DNA of 64,000 nucleotides from Myxococcus stipitatus DSM 14675 (lineage in GTDB: Bacteria > Myxococcota > Myxococcia > Myxococcales > Myxococcaceae): the NCBI RefSeq assembly GCF_000331735.1, contig NC_020126.1:8063501-8127500 (forward strand), read 5' to 3'. Shown one piece after another: positions 52,092 through 61,442 of this stretch. The translations under genes were made by a program, and so were the position numbers. The notes under the pieces are model-generated. The model saw nothing but the letters and a program-made list of their open reading frames with translations. It was not told the origin of the DNA and searched no databases. Within the stretch, counting starts at the first letter, position 1. The number at the start of each line of letters is the position of its first letter.

Positions 52092-55000
52092 ATGCTCCCA
52101 GCCCCTATGACAGCGGCATCGAGGCTCCAGAGCCTCCCCGGGGTGGGTGCGAGGTTGGGCCCCTACGAGCTCCTGGAGGTGCTCGGCCAAGGGGGCATGG
52201 GCGTTGTCTATCGAGGATGGGACCCGGCCACCGGAGAGCCCGTCGCGGTGAAGACGGTGCGCGCGGCCAGCGAGGTCCCCCTGGCCAGCATCCGTCGGGA
52301 AATTCACGCCTTGCGACGTTTGAGGCACGCAGGCGTGGTGCGCATCGTCGCGGAGGGCGTGACGGACGGCCTGCCCTGGTACGCGATGGAGCTGCTCCGC
52401 GGACAGACGCTGCGCAGCGCGACCACCGCTCCACCGCCGGGCCCGCTGGATGCGGCGCGCTTGCACGAGACGCTCCTGGTGATGCGCCGGTTGTGCTCGG
52501 CGCTGGCGTTCCTTCACGCCAACGGGCTGGTGCATCGGGACTTGAAGCCGGAGAACGTCTTCGTCCGGCCGGACGGCACCCCCGTGCTCGTGGACTTCGG
52601 CATCGCCGCGCGCTTCGGCGGCTCGCGAGGACGAGAGACGCTCGACGTCAGCGGCGCCGTGGTGGGCAGCGACACGTACATGGCGCCTGAGCAACTGCGT
52701 GGCGATTACGTGGACGCTCGCGCGGACCTCTATGCGCTGGGGTGCATCCTCTACGAGCAGCTCACCGGCAGACCGCCCTTCATGCCAGGACGCGAAGGCC
52801 CGCTGCCGCATCAGCACCTGCACCTGACCCCCGTGCCTCCGTCGCTGCGAGTGGAGGGACTGCCGGCGGCGCTGGATGCCCTGGTGCTGAAGCTGCTCGC
52901 CAAGCGGCCTCAGGAACGGCCGGGCTACGCGGAGGACGTGTCGTCCGCCCTGGAGGCCCTGGGCGCGCGCGAGGGCGACGAGCGTGTCACCGCCGCGCCC
53001 CGGACACCGGCCTATCTCTATCGCCCGGACCTGGCGGGGCGCGTCGGCGAGCTGGGGAAGCTGATGGCCGCGCTGGACGCCGCGGACCGCGGACAAGGTG
53101 GCCGCGTCTTCCTCGGCGGAGAGAGCGGCGCGGGCAAGACGCGACTCGCGCTGGAGCTCGCGTCGGAGGCGGCGTGGCGGCGCATGGCGGTGGTCACCGG
53201 GGAGTGTGTCCCCGTCGGCATGGGAGGCATGGAGCTGCACGCGGCGCCCCTTCATCCGCTGCGGCCCCTGCTGCTCGCCGTCGCCGACCGCTGCAACGAG
53301 CGAGGCGCGGAGGAGACCCTGCGACTGCTGGGGCCCCGCGGAGGCGTGCTGGCCGCCTATGAGCCTTCACTGGCACAGCTCCCTGGCCAGCGAGAGCAAC
53401 CCGAGCCCCCTCCCCTGCCCGCGCCCGAAGCGCGCCAGCGGGTGCTGTCCGCGCTGAGGGACACCCTGCGCGCCTTCGCGGAGGTGCAGCCGCTGCTGCT
53501 CGTGCTCGATGACCTCCAGTGGGCGGATGAGTTGACGGTGAGCTTCCTCGAGGAGCTGGATGCGCGGCATCTCGCGTCGCGCCCCGTGCTGTTGGTGGGC
53601 ACGTACCGCATGGATGAGATGGGGGAGTCGCTGCGGGCGGTGGTCGGTGCACCGGACGCGGTGCGCGTGGAGGTGGGCCGCCTGGATGCGACCAGCGCGG
53701 GGAAGATGGCGCGCGGCATGCTCGCGCTGCGCGAGGTGCCCGGTCCCTTCGTGGACGCCCTGGTGCGAGAGACGAGCGGCAACCCCTTCTTCATCGCCGA
53801 GTACCTGCGCGCCGCCATCGACGCGGGCCTCCTGTTTCGCGCCCCGTCGGGGGAGTGGCTCTTCGAGGCTCGAGGCAGCGCGGGCAGTCGTCCCCTGCCG
53901 CTCCCCAGCAGCATCGCCGAGCTCATCGAACGCCGTCTCGCCGACCTGGGGGCGGACGGGCGCACGCTGGCGGAGGTGGCCTCCGTGCTCGGGCGAGAGC
54001 TGGATGGAGAGCTGCTCCTCGCCACCGCCGCGCTGCCGGAGAGCGCGGGGCTGGAGGCGGTGGAGGAGCTGCGCCGGAGACAGGTCCTCGAGGAGTCCAG
54101 CGACGGGCGGCTGCGCTTCGTGCACGACAAGCTGCGCGAGGTGGCCTACGCGCGCATCACCACCGAGCGGCGCCGCGCGCTGCATCACCGCTGCGCCGAA
54201 GGGCTGGAGCTGCGCGACGTGGGGACGGCTCCCGGGCACCTGCCGCATGCCGCGGGGCTCGCGCATCACTGGTCTCGCGCGGAGGTGCCGGACCGGGCCA
54301 GCCACTGGTTCGCACGTGCGGGTGACGCGGCGCGCGCGGCCTACGCCAATGGAGACGCCATCACCTTCTACGAAGCCGCCGTGCGCGAAGCCGCGGCGTC
54401 CGAGCTGAACGCGCATGCGTCCCCTCCGAACGCGCTCCCGCTCTTCCTGGATGGGGTCTGGGAAGGGCTCGGCGAAGTGCTCGCACTCACCGGGCGGCAG
54501 GACGACGCGCGCCAGGCCTTTCTGGAAGCCCTGGCACGAATCGAGCAAAGCCAGCGCGTCCGTCGCGCCAACGTCCTCCGGAAGGTGGGCAAGTCCTTGC
54601 AGACTCACCATCAGAATGAGGAAGCGCTGCGCATCTACGCCCAGGCTCAAATCGAGCTGGGACCGATGCCCGACAACGTCTCCTCCACCCCCGGGCACGT
54701 CGAGGCCGCGTGGTGGCATGAGTGGGTTCAGCTCCAGGGCGAGCGCATCACGGTTCATTACTGGTTGGCGCAGCTCGATGAGATGCAGTCGTTGGTCGAA
54801 GGTGTCCGCCCGGTGATGCGGGCCCATGGCACGCCCCTCCAGCGGGCGCGCTTCTTCAACTCGCTGGTCCAGATGCAACTGCGCAGCGAGCGTTATCAAG
54901 CTTCAAGAGAAACCGTGGCCCACGCCCGGGCCTACGCGGAAGCCGCGCTGGAATCAGAGGGGGACGCGGAACATGCGGGAGCCCGGTGCGTGGTCGCCAT

Positions 55001-55547
55001 GGTGTTGCTCTTCCATGGCGCCCTGGACGAAGCCCAGTCCTGGATGGAGGAGTCCCTGCGGGGAGCGGAGCGGCTCGGTGATGTGACCTTGCAGACGCGC
55101 TGCCTCACGTACCTCACCGTCATCCTCCGGCTGCGCGGCCAGGTGAAGGCGGTGGACGAGTCCTCCGCGCGGAGCCTCGAGCTCGCCAGCCGCGCGGGCA
55201 TGGCGGACTACGCGGGCGCCGCGCACGCCCATCGCGCGTGGGTGGCCTGGAGGGCGCAAGACCTCGCCCAGGCCCGGGAGGAAGCCACCGAGGCGCTCCG
55301 GCTGTGGCAATCCCTCTCACTCGTCTATCCGTTCCAGTGGCTGGCTCTCTGGCCCCTCCTCGCGGTGGAGCTGGAGGCGGGCCGCGAGTCCGCGGCGCTG
55401 GAGCATGCCCGCGCGATGCTCGCGCGACAGCAGCAGCGGCTCCCGGATGAGCTCCTGCAGTCGCTGCAAGCGGCGCTGGAGCAACCGGACACACGCAGCG
55501 CACTGCTCCAGGCGAGCGCGACGGCGCGACAGCTCGGCTATCTGTAG
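52092..55547 (+). CDS. Ser/Thr protein kinase fused to an AAA-type ATPase and TPR region
   Basis: 1151 residues. Residues 25-290 are a complete Hanks-type kinase: GQGGMGVVYRG, AVKTV, HRDLKPENV near 147, DFGIA and YMAPEQL. Residues 320-620 are a STAND/AAA_16-type ATPase with Walker A in GGESGAGKTRLALE (about 341) and Walker B in LLLVLDDLQWAD (about 471). Residues 700-1150 are helical TPR-like repeats that probably bind partners. Such kinase-ATPase-TPR proteins are typical of myxobacteria and are soluble signal integrators. The divergent sigma-54 activator is an obvious candidate target. ATG 52107 is an alternative start. Confidence 0.93.
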   Translation: MLPAPMTAASRLQSLPGVGARLGPYELLEVLGQGGMGVVYRGWDPATGEPVAVKTVRAASEVPLASIRREIHALRRLRHAGVVRIVAEGVTDGLPWYAMELLRGQTLRSATTAPPPGPLDAARLHETLLVMRRLCSALAFLHANGLVHRDLKPENVFVRPDGTPVLVDFGIAARFGGSRGRETLDVSGAVVGSDTYMAPEQLRGDYVDARADLYALGCILYEQLTGRPPFMPGREGPLPHQHLHLTPVPPSLRVEGLPAALDALVLKLLAKRPQERPGYAEDVSSALEALGAREGDERVTAAPRTPAYLYRPDLAGRVGELGKLMAALDAADRGQGGRVFLGGESGAGKTRLALELASEAAWRRMAVVTGECVPVGMGGMELHAAPLHPLRPLLLAVADRCNERGAEETLRLLGPRGGVLAAYEPSLAQLPGQREQPEPPPLPAPEARQRVLSALRDTLRAFAEVQPLLLVLDDLQWADELTVSFLEELDARHLASRPVLLVGTYRMDEMGESLRAVVGAPDAVRVEVGRLDATSAGKMARGMLALREVPGPFVDALVRETSGNPFFIAEYLRAAIDAGLLFRAPSGEWLFEARGSAGSRPLPLPSSIAELIERRLADLGADGRTLAEVASVLGRELDGELLLATAALPESAGLEAVEELRRRQVLEESSDGRLRFVHDKLREVAYARITTERRRALHHRCAEGLELRDVGTAPGHLPHAAGLAHHWSRAEVPDRASHWFARAGDAARAAYANGDAITFYEAAVREAAASELNAHASPPNALPLFLDGVWEGLGEVLALTGRQDDARQAFLEALARIEQSQRVRRANVLRKVGKSLQTHHQNEEALRIYAQAQIELGPMPDNVSSTPGHVEAAWWHEWVQLQGERITVHYWLAQLDEMQSLVEGVRPVMRAHGTPLQRARFFNSLVQMQLRSERYQASRETVAHARAYAEAALESEGDAEHAGARCVVAMVLLFHGALDEAQSWMEESLRGAERLGDVTLQTRCLTYLTVILRLRGQVKAVDESSARSLELASRAGMADYAGAAHAHRAWVAWRAQDLAQAREEATEALRLWQSLSLVYPFQWLALWPLLAVELEAGRESAALEHARAMLARQQQRLPDELLQSLQAALEQPDTRSALLQASATARQLGYL

Positions 55548-55609
55548 CCGGAGCGGATGCACCCTTCCCTTGTCGCGGGTGGACCCCGCGGCACTCTCAC
55601 GAGGTGCAC

Positions 55610-56260
55610 ATGGTGGAACGATACTCGTACATCTTCTTCAAGCCGGAGCGGGTGAACATCCTGGAAGGCTTCACCACGAACCTCGTGGTGATGGGCGTTC
55701 TCGCGCGGTCCCCCGGCAAGGTGGAGAACGTGACCAGCCAGGTGACCTTCCACGTGAAGGGCCCCGAAGGCGCCATCTCCATCGTCCAGCAGCCGGACCC
55801 CTCCTTCGTGCAGGTGAAGGGCGTGCGCTCCGAGCCCGCCCCTTCGCTCCTGTACGCCACGCTGAAGTCCTCGGATGCCAACTGGCCCCAGCTCGAAGCG
55901 AAGGCGTTCGTCACGGTGGATGAGTCGGACCTGCTCCTCTTCGCACCGGACGGCCATGTCTACTGGGTGACGACGGAGATGTGGATGAAGGCGGAGAAGT
56001 TCCCCATCGACTCCAAGCGCCTGAATCCGGCCCTGCACACGCTGCTTCGAAATGAAACAGTGGTGGCCAACATCCCCAACATCCCGTATCCCGACGAGCA
56101 GGCCGCCCAGGGCCACGCCTCTCCCACCGCGGCGAGGGCCGAGCCCATCACCTGCTTCCTGCTCAACCTCAACAGCATCCTCCTCAGCTACACCCCCAGC
56201 ACCAAGCTGCGCCCCGCCGAGCAGGACCCCAGTCCTCCCATTCCCGGCACCGAGCCCTGA
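55610..56260 (+). CDS. Unknown protein preceding ycaO-tfuA
   Basis: 216 residues, ATG with CGAGG five bases upstream (a GTG two codons earlier is possible). Mostly beta strands by eye (YSYIFFKPERVNILEGF, VENVTSQVTFHVKG, AKAFVTVDESDLLLFAPDG), then a helical part ending in CFLLNLNSILLSY and a Pro-rich tail. One Cys only, no signal peptide. It overlaps the YcaO start by one base (TGATG), so it belongs to the same operon and may be a partner or substrate. No family recognised. Confidence 0.7.
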   Translation: MVERYSYIFFKPERVNILEGFTTNLVVMGVLARSPGKVENVTSQVTFHVKGPEGAISIVQQPDPSFVQVKGVRSEPAPSLLYATLKSSDANWPQLEAKAFVTVDESDLLLFAPDGHVYWVTTEMWMKAEKFPIDSKRLNPALHTLLRNETVVANIPNIPYPDEQAAQGHASPTAARAEPITCFLLNLNSILLSYTPSTKLRPAEQDPSPPIPGTEP

Positions 56261-57525
56261 TGCGCACAGACTCCGTGGACTCCCCTGTCGTCGGCGCCGC
56301 TCCCGGTACCGCCAAGCACTTCCGCCAAGGCACCCACCGGACGGTCTCCCCCGAGGAGACCTTGGAGCGCGTGCGACGACTGATGCCCGTCCTCGGCATC
56401 ACCCGCATCGCCAACGTCACGGGCCTGGATACGGTCGGCATCCCCGTGGTGATGGTGACGCGCCCCAACGCGCGCTCGCTGGCGGTGTCCCAGGGCAAGG
56501 GGCTCACGCTCGCCGCGGCGAAGGCGTCGGGACTGATGGAGTCCGTGGAGGGCTATCACGCCGAGCACATCACGCTGCCCCTGAAGCTGGCCACGTACAA
56601 CGAGCTGCGCTTCCGCACGCCCGTGGTCGACGTGGCGGGGCTGCCTCGCTTGTCGGTGAGCCTGTTCCATCCCAACTGGCGCATGTTGTGGGTGGAGGGT
56701 GTGGACCTCCTGGGCGGCGGCCCGCTGTGGCTGCCGTTCGACCTGGTGCACACCGACTTCACGCTGCCCCTCCCCACCGGGAGTGGCGCGTTCCTCATGA
56801 GCAGCAATGGGCTGGCCTCGGGGAATCATGTCCTCGAGGCCACGCTGCATGGCCTGTGTGAAGTGGTGGAGCGGGATGCCTCCGCGCTCTGGCATGCCCG
56901 AGGAGAGAAGGGGCAAGCGGGGACGCGGTTGGACCTGACGACGGTGAATGACTCCGCGTGCCGCGAGGTGCTGGAGACCTACGCACGGGCGGGCGTGGCC
57001 GTGGGTGTCTGGGAGACGACCAGCGACGTGGGAGTGCCCGCGTTCACCTGTTACATCGTCGACCAGGAGCGCGAGTCGTTGCGGCCCGTCGCCGTGGCGG
57101 GGGGAATGGGCTGCCATCCCTCGCGCGGTGTGGCGCTGCTGCGCGCGCTGACGGAAGCAGCGCAGAGCCGGCTCACGCGCATCTGCGGCGCTCGCGATGA
57201 CCTGCACCGCAAGGCGTATGAGGAGGCTCGCGAGGGAGTGGAAGCGGACCGACTGCGGACGCGGTTGCGGGAGGAGAAGCCCGTGCGCCGCTTCCAGGAG
57301 GCGCCGCATCAAGACGCGAGCACCCTGGAGGACGACCTCGGGTGGGTGCTGGTGAAGCTGCGCATGGCCGGGGTGGCGCAGGTGGTCGCCGTGGAGCTGA
57401 CGAAGCCGGAGCTGGGCATTCCGGTGGTCCGCGTGGTGGTGCCAGGGCTGGAGCCCACGCATGAGGCCCCGGGCTATGTCCCCGGGCCGCGCGCGCAGCG
57501 AATCATGCGAGGGGATGCGTCATGA
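56260..57525 (+). CDS. YcaO-family ATP-dependent cyclodehydratase/thioamidase
   Basis: 421 residues. The three ATP/Mg-binding stretches of YcaO enzymes are present: SQGKGLTLAAAKASGLMESV, NGLASGNHVLEATLHGLCEV followed by VERDA, and GCHPSRGVALLRALTEAAQS. YcaO enzymes phosphorylate a peptide amide oxygen, giving azolines, or thioamides when paired with TfuA. Here the next gene is TfuA-like, so backbone thioamidation or a related peptide change is the best guess. No separate E1/ocin-ThiF partner and no precursor peptide is seen nearby. Coupled to both neighbours by start/stop overlaps. Confidence 0.93.
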   Translation: MRTDSVDSPVVGAAPGTAKHFRQGTHRTVSPEETLERVRRLMPVLGITRIANVTGLDTVGIPVVMVTRPNARSLAVSQGKGLTLAAAKASGLMESVEGYHAEHITLPLKLATYNELRFRTPVVDVAGLPRLSVSLFHPNWRMLWVEGVDLLGGGPLWLPFDLVHTDFTLPLPTGSGAFLMSSNGLASGNHVLEATLHGLCEVVERDASALWHARGEKGQAGTRLDLTTVNDSACREVLETYARAGVAVGVWETTSDVGVPAFTCYIVDQERESLRPVAVAGGMGCHPSRGVALLRALTEAAQSRLTRICGARDDLHRKAYEEAREGVEADRLRTRLREEKPVRRFQEAPHQDASTLEDDLGWVLVKLRMAGVAQVVAVELTKPELGIPVVRVVVPGLEPTHEAPGYVPGPRAQRIMRGDAS

Positions 57526-58877
57526 AGGTGTTCATCTTCACCGGCCCCACGCTGCGCCCCGAGGACGCGCGCCAGGAGCTGGAGGCCGTGTACCTGCCTC
57601 CGGTGCAGCAAGGGGACATCTACCGGGCGACGCTCGAGAAGCCGGTGGCGCTGGGCATCATCGATGGCTTCTTCGAGCATGTGCCCGCCGTGTGGCACAA
57701 GGAGATCCTCTGGGCCATGGCGGAAGGCGTCCATGTCTTCGGCGCCGCGAGCATGGGCGCGCTGCGAGCCTCGGAGCTGGCCGCCTTCGGGATGGAGGGC
57801 GTCGGCGCCATCTTCGAGGACTTCCGTCGCGGAGTGCTGGAGGACGACGACGAAGTGGCCGTGGCGCACGCGAGCGCGGAAGACGGCTGGCGCCCCGTGT
57901 CCGAGGCCATGGTGAACGTTCGCGCCACGCTGTCGGCCGCCCACGCCACGGGCGTGCTGAGTGAGGACACCCGAGCAGGACTCGAGCGACTGGCCAAGTC
58001 GCTGTTCTACGTGGAGCGCGCGTGGCCGACCTTGCTGACGCGGGGGGCGCGCGAAGGACTGCCCGTGGTGGAGCTGGCGGCGCTCAAGGACTGGCTGCCA
58101 CGCGGCCGAGTGGATGCGAAGCGCGCGGATGCCGTGGCGATGCTGCGGACGATTCGAGAGCGACTCGACGCGGGGTTGCCTCCGAAGGAGACCCGCTTCC
58201 CCTTCCAGCACACGGACGCGTGGGAGGAGGCACGGCGGCGCGCGAGCAGACTGCCCCTGCGTCCCACCGAGAATCCCTTGGAGGGGGTGGCGTCGGAGGC
58301 CCTGCTCGACGAGCTGCGCCTGCGCGGTGGGATGAGGGACGCACGGCGGGCCAGCATGGCGCGTGCGCTCGCGGTGGAGGAGGCCCGGAGGCTGGGGCGC
58401 GTCCCGGATGCGGCGGAGCTTCATTCGACGGAAGCCCTGCTGCGCCTGGAGCGGGAGCTCACCCCCGAGACCTTCGAGCGGTGGAAGGCCGAGCAACACG
58501 TCGACGACACCGCGCGCCTGCTCCGGGACGAGTCACACGTGAGATGGGTGGAGACCCTCTTCGAGCCCGATGTGATGCGCCACCTCGCGGACCATCTGCG
58601 TCTGACGGGCCAGTACGGGGAGCTGCTCCACCGCGCGCGCGACAAGGAGACGGTGCTCGCGGAGGCGGGGCTGTCGACACCGCGACTCGAGGACGCGGGC
58701 ATCACCGAGCCCGCGCTCTGGGCCTGGTACTACGAGGAGCACCAGGGGCGGATGGTGCCCGTGGCGCTCGAGCAGGCCGCGCGGGAAGAGGGCTTCCCGG
58801 ATGTCGCTTCCCTGCGCAGGGCCGCATTGCGAGAGCTCTGCTACGTCCTCGCGAAGGCCGGTGCCACGGCCTGCTGA
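57522..58877 (+). CDS. TfuA-like protein with long C-terminal extension
   Basis: 451 residues. The first 170 match the TfuA core (MKVFIFTGPTLRPEDARQEL, then YLPPVQQGDIYRA, GIIDGFFEHVPAVWHKEILW and VHVFGAASMGALRASEL). In other systems this protein delivers sulfur or helps YcaO make thioamides. The remaining 280 residues are helical, charged and unlike anything I know. Typical TfuA proteins are about 200-240 residues, so this one is a fusion or lineage expansion. ATGA overlap with ycaO. Confidence 0.88.
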   Translation: MKVFIFTGPTLRPEDARQELEAVYLPPVQQGDIYRATLEKPVALGIIDGFFEHVPAVWHKEILWAMAEGVHVFGAASMGALRASELAAFGMEGVGAIFEDFRRGVLEDDDEVAVAHASAEDGWRPVSEAMVNVRATLSAAHATGVLSEDTRAGLERLAKSLFYVERAWPTLLTRGAREGLPVVELAALKDWLPRGRVDAKRADAVAMLRTIRERLDAGLPPKETRFPFQHTDAWEEARRRASRLPLRPTENPLEGVASEALLDELRLRGGMRDARRASMARALAVEEARRLGRVPDAAELHSTEALLRLERELTPETFERWKAEQHVDDTARLLRDESHVRWVETLFEPDVMRHLADHLRLTGQYGELLHRARDKETVLAEAGLSTPRLEDAGITEPALWAWYYEEHQGRMVPVALEQAAREEGFPDVASLRRAALRELCYVLAKAGATAC

Positions 58878-58884
58878 GTCACCG

Positions 58885-58909
58885 GCGGCCCCGTCTTGCT
58901 CGGGGCCGC
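58885..58909. terminator. Strong bidirectional terminator hairpin
   Basis: GCGGCCCCG (58885-58893) and CGGGGCCGC (58901-58909) form a perfect nine-base stem with a seven-base loop, midway between the convergent tfuA and methyltransferase stops. Confidence 0.7.
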
Positions 58910-58923
58910 GGCGCCTCGTGGAC

Positions 58924-59823
58924 TCAGCGCCCCTTGCGCGCCGGCTTCTTCGCGGCGGTCTTCTTCACCGAGGCTCGCTTCTTCGCGGGCGTCGCCGCCT
59001 CGGCGGGAGCCTCTGGCCGAGCCGCTGTGCTTGCCGAGCCGGACACGGGCTTCAGCACGAAGACGCGGTCCAACCGACGGCTGCCGCGCTTCTCGGGAGC
59101 CTCCAGGTCGTAGTCGAAGTTGTACTCGGCCACGACGTGCAGCCCCGCGTCCCGGAAGAGCTTGCGCGCCTGGGCTCCGTCGTAGGTGCGGAAGAACCAC
59201 GTCGTCTCGATGAGCCAGTCCTTCCCGGGCCCGGTGATGCGCAGCCGGTTGCGCATCGGTGAGCGGCGGGCACGGCGCTCGGGAGTGCCCTCGTGCGTGT
59301 TGCAGACGACCTTGTCCTTCCCGACCTTGCCCAGCCAGCGCTCGTGCTCGGGCGTCGTCCGCGCGTAGTCAGTGAGGTGGAAGCCCAGCACATAGACGCC
59401 GTCCGGCTTGAGCAGCCGCCGGGTCCCCTTCAGGTGCGCGAGCGCCGCCGCCTCGCTGTCGAGATACCGGAAGGTGGAGACCAGGTTGTGCGCGACATCC
59501 ACCTGTCCCTCCAGCTCGGGCACGAAGAACTCCTCCATGCGGGACGGAGACAGCTTCACCCGGCGCCGCTCCGCGGGAGTCAGCCGCTTGCGCGCATGGG
59601 CGAGCATCGCCTCGGAGATGTCGTAGCCGGTGACCTTCAACCCGCGACGGGTGGCCTCCTCGACCAACCGCCCCGCGCCGCACGCGGGCTCCAACCACTT
59701 CGAGCCTCCCGTGCCATGGCGCGCGCTCAGCGCCTGGAGGAAGTCCACCTCGCGCACGGTGTCCGTGCCGAAGATGGCCTCGTAGTACTCCGGGTGCTCA
59801 TACCAGTCCGTGCGTTTTTCCAT
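58924..59823 (-). CDS. SAM-dependent methyltransferase with Lys/Ala-rich tail
   Basis: 299 residues from ATG 59823. Class I methyltransferase fold: WLEPACGAGRLVEEATRRGL (SAM loop), VTGYDISEAMLAHA, VDVAHNLVSTFRYL and LLKPDGVYVLGFHL. It resembles small-molecule methyltransferases of the type-11/25 group. Substrate is unknown. The last 45 residues (TPAKKRASVKKTAAKKPARK region) are Lys/Ala/Pro-rich, like histone H1 tails, and would bind nucleic acid or acidic partners; this is odd for the family. Longer in-frame starts exist (up to 59880) but have no better ribosome site. Confidence 0.85.
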   Translation of the reverse strand: MEKRTDWYEHPEYYEAIFGTDTVREVDFLQALSARHGTGGSKWLEPACGAGRLVEEATRRGLKVTGYDISEAMLAHARKRLTPAERRRVKLSPSRMEEFFVPELEGQVDVAHNLVSTFRYLDSEAAALAHLKGTRRLLKPDGVYVLGFHLTDYARTTPEHERWLGKVGKDKVVCNTHEGTPERRARRSPMRNRLRITGPGKDWLIETTWFFRTYDGAQARKLFRDAGLHVVAEYNFDYDLEAPEKRGSRRLDRVFVLKPVSGSASTAARPEAPAEAATPAKKRASVKKTAAKKPARKGR

Positions 59824-59899
59824 GAGTGCCGTGCCCTTTTGGGGGGCGCGCATCCTCAGGTCCCTCGCGACGAAAGCCAAGCCAAAGTGTGTCAGCGCC

Positions 59900-60988
59900 T
59901 CACGCGGGGCTCCGCTGGGGCGACGCCGCGGGCGCGTCCTCCGACTCGTTCCGGGAGCGTGACATCACATCGCGCAGCCGCATCCCCAGCATGCGATGCA
60001 GGAACACCACCCCCAGCGGCAACGGCAACCACAAGGTGAAACCCCGCAACAACAGCACCGCGGTGAGCGATACCGACACCGGCACGCCCAGCGAGGACAG
60101 CGTCCCCACGGCGGTGGCCTCGAACGTCCCCACTCCGCCCGGGATGATGCTGAGGGTCATCACCAGCGTGGCCAGCATGAAGGCGGCGAAGACACTCGGG
60201 AAGCCCACCGGGTGCCCCACCGCGAGCAGCATGCATGACAGCGTGAGCGCATCCGCCACGAAGACACCCAACTGACAGGCGGTCGCCTTCGCCAGGAGGC
60301 CTCGGTTCCTCACCAGCTCCGGAGGCACCTGGGAGATGGAATCCAAGAGCGAGGTGAGCCCCGGAATGCGGCGCGCCCACTTCGGCGGCTGCCAGCCTCC
60401 ATGCCGCGTCAGCCAGAGGATGGCGAACGGCACCACACACGCGAGCACCGCGAAGGCCGTGGCCAATCCGAGGATGGCCGCATGCAGCGCCGCATGGAGC
60501 CACAGCGTCACGATGGCGAAGACCACCGCCACCGCGTGCGCGATGTAGAACGACACCATGTCCACCAGCAGCGCGGCCGTGGCGATGCGCGGGGGCGCCC
60601 CTTCGCTCTGAAGCCCCTTCATCACCACCACCGAGCCACCGATGCCCGCGGTGGGGACGAGTTGGTCGAACGAGAGCTTCATCACCGACAGGCCCGCGGT
60701 GCGGAACCAGGGCGGCTTCACGTTCGCCATGCCCAGCACCAACCTCCAGCAGGCCGCCATGACGAGGTACGAGAGCACCTGAAGCGCGGCGCCACACAGC
60801 AGCCACTCCGGCCTCGCGCGCTTCAGCATGAGCGCGAACTGCTTCTCCTCTCCGAAGCGCGCCACCACGAACACGGTGAAGGCCCCGAGCAACAACACCC
60901 CCGGAAGCCAGCCCCAGACACCGTGACGGCGCGAGGAACCCTCCGCCGCCACGGGCGCCACCCTCACGTCCGAGATTGCGTCATCCAC
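59900..60988 (-). CDS. Lysylphosphatidylglycerol synthase TM region-like (UPF0104) membrane protein
   Basis: 362 residues from GTG 60988, which has GGGAGGAGA about six bases upstream; an ATG 22 codons earlier overlaps the CBS gene. About eight membrane helices carry family features: SVMKLSFDQLVPTAGIGGSV near the N-terminal third and MLATLVMTLSIIPGGVGTFE near the C-terminus. The P-G-G-x-G-x-x-E pattern is the hallmark. Relatives are flippase domains of MprF or putative lipid/glycan flippases. It lies 16 bases after the CBS gene, suggesting a two-gene operon. Confidence 0.85.
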   Translation of the reverse strand: MDDAISDVRVAPVAAEGSSRRHGVWGWLPGVLLLGAFTVFVVARFGEEKQFALMLKRARPEWLLCGAALQVLSYLVMAACWRLVLGMANVKPPWFRTAGLSVMKLSFDQLVPTAGIGGSVVVMKGLQSEGAPPRIATAALLVDMVSFYIAHAVAVVFAIVTLWLHAALHAAILGLATAFAVLACVVPFAILWLTRHGGWQPPKWARRIPGLTSLLDSISQVPPELVRNRGLLAKATACQLGVFVADALTLSCMLLAVGHPVGFPSVFAAFMLATLVMTLSIIPGGVGTFEATAVGTLSSLGVPVSVSLTAVLLLRGFTLWLPLPLGVVFLHRMLGMRLRDVMSRSRNESEDAPAASPQRSPA

Positions 60989-61004
60989 GAGCGTCTCCTC
61001 CCGC

Positions 61005-61442
61005 TCAATGCGCGGAGACTTCCGCCTCTTCACGGCCTCGCGCCTGCGTCGCATCCAGGAGCCGCGCCGCCATGCGCATGAAGTCCGCCTCCGTGACGAT
61101 GCCCACCAGTCGCCGGTCGCGGTCCACCACGGGCAGACAGCCGAAGCGGTGGTCCAGGAGCTTGTAGATGCCGTCGCGCACGGACAGGTCCGGCCGCACC
61201 GACTCCACGTCGCGAGACATGATGCTGGCGACGGCGATGGGCTCCGCGCCGGAGGACGCCATCTGTCGCGACAGAGCGCGGATGAGGTCTCGGTGGCTCA
61301 CCAGCCCCACCAGGCGCCCATCCCTCACCACGGGCAGGTGACGGATGTGATTGAGCTTCAGCAGGTCATCCACGCGAACCAGGTCATCCGTCTCCTCCAA
61401 CGTGATGACGTCGCGGGTCATCAGGTCGCCCACGGTGAGCAT
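61005..61442 (-). CDS. CBS-domain pair protein
   Basis: 145 residues: two CBS repeats (VGDLMTRDVITLEETDDLVR, then HIRHLPVVRDGRLVGLVSHR; and ASIMSRDVESVRPDLSVRDG, then GCLPVVDRDRRLVGIVTEAD). Such pairs bind adenine nucleotides and report energy state. Start taken at ATG 61442, with AGGAGG ten bases upstream. Probably regulates its downstream membrane partner or another enzyme. Confidence 0.92.
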   Translation of the reverse strand: MLTVGDLMTRDVITLEETDDLVRVDDLLKLNHIRHLPVVRDGRLVGLVSHRDLIRALSRQMASSGAEPIAVASIMSRDVESVRPDLSVRDGIYKLLDHRFGCLPVVDRDRRLVGIVTEADFMRMAARLLDATQARGREEAEVSAH

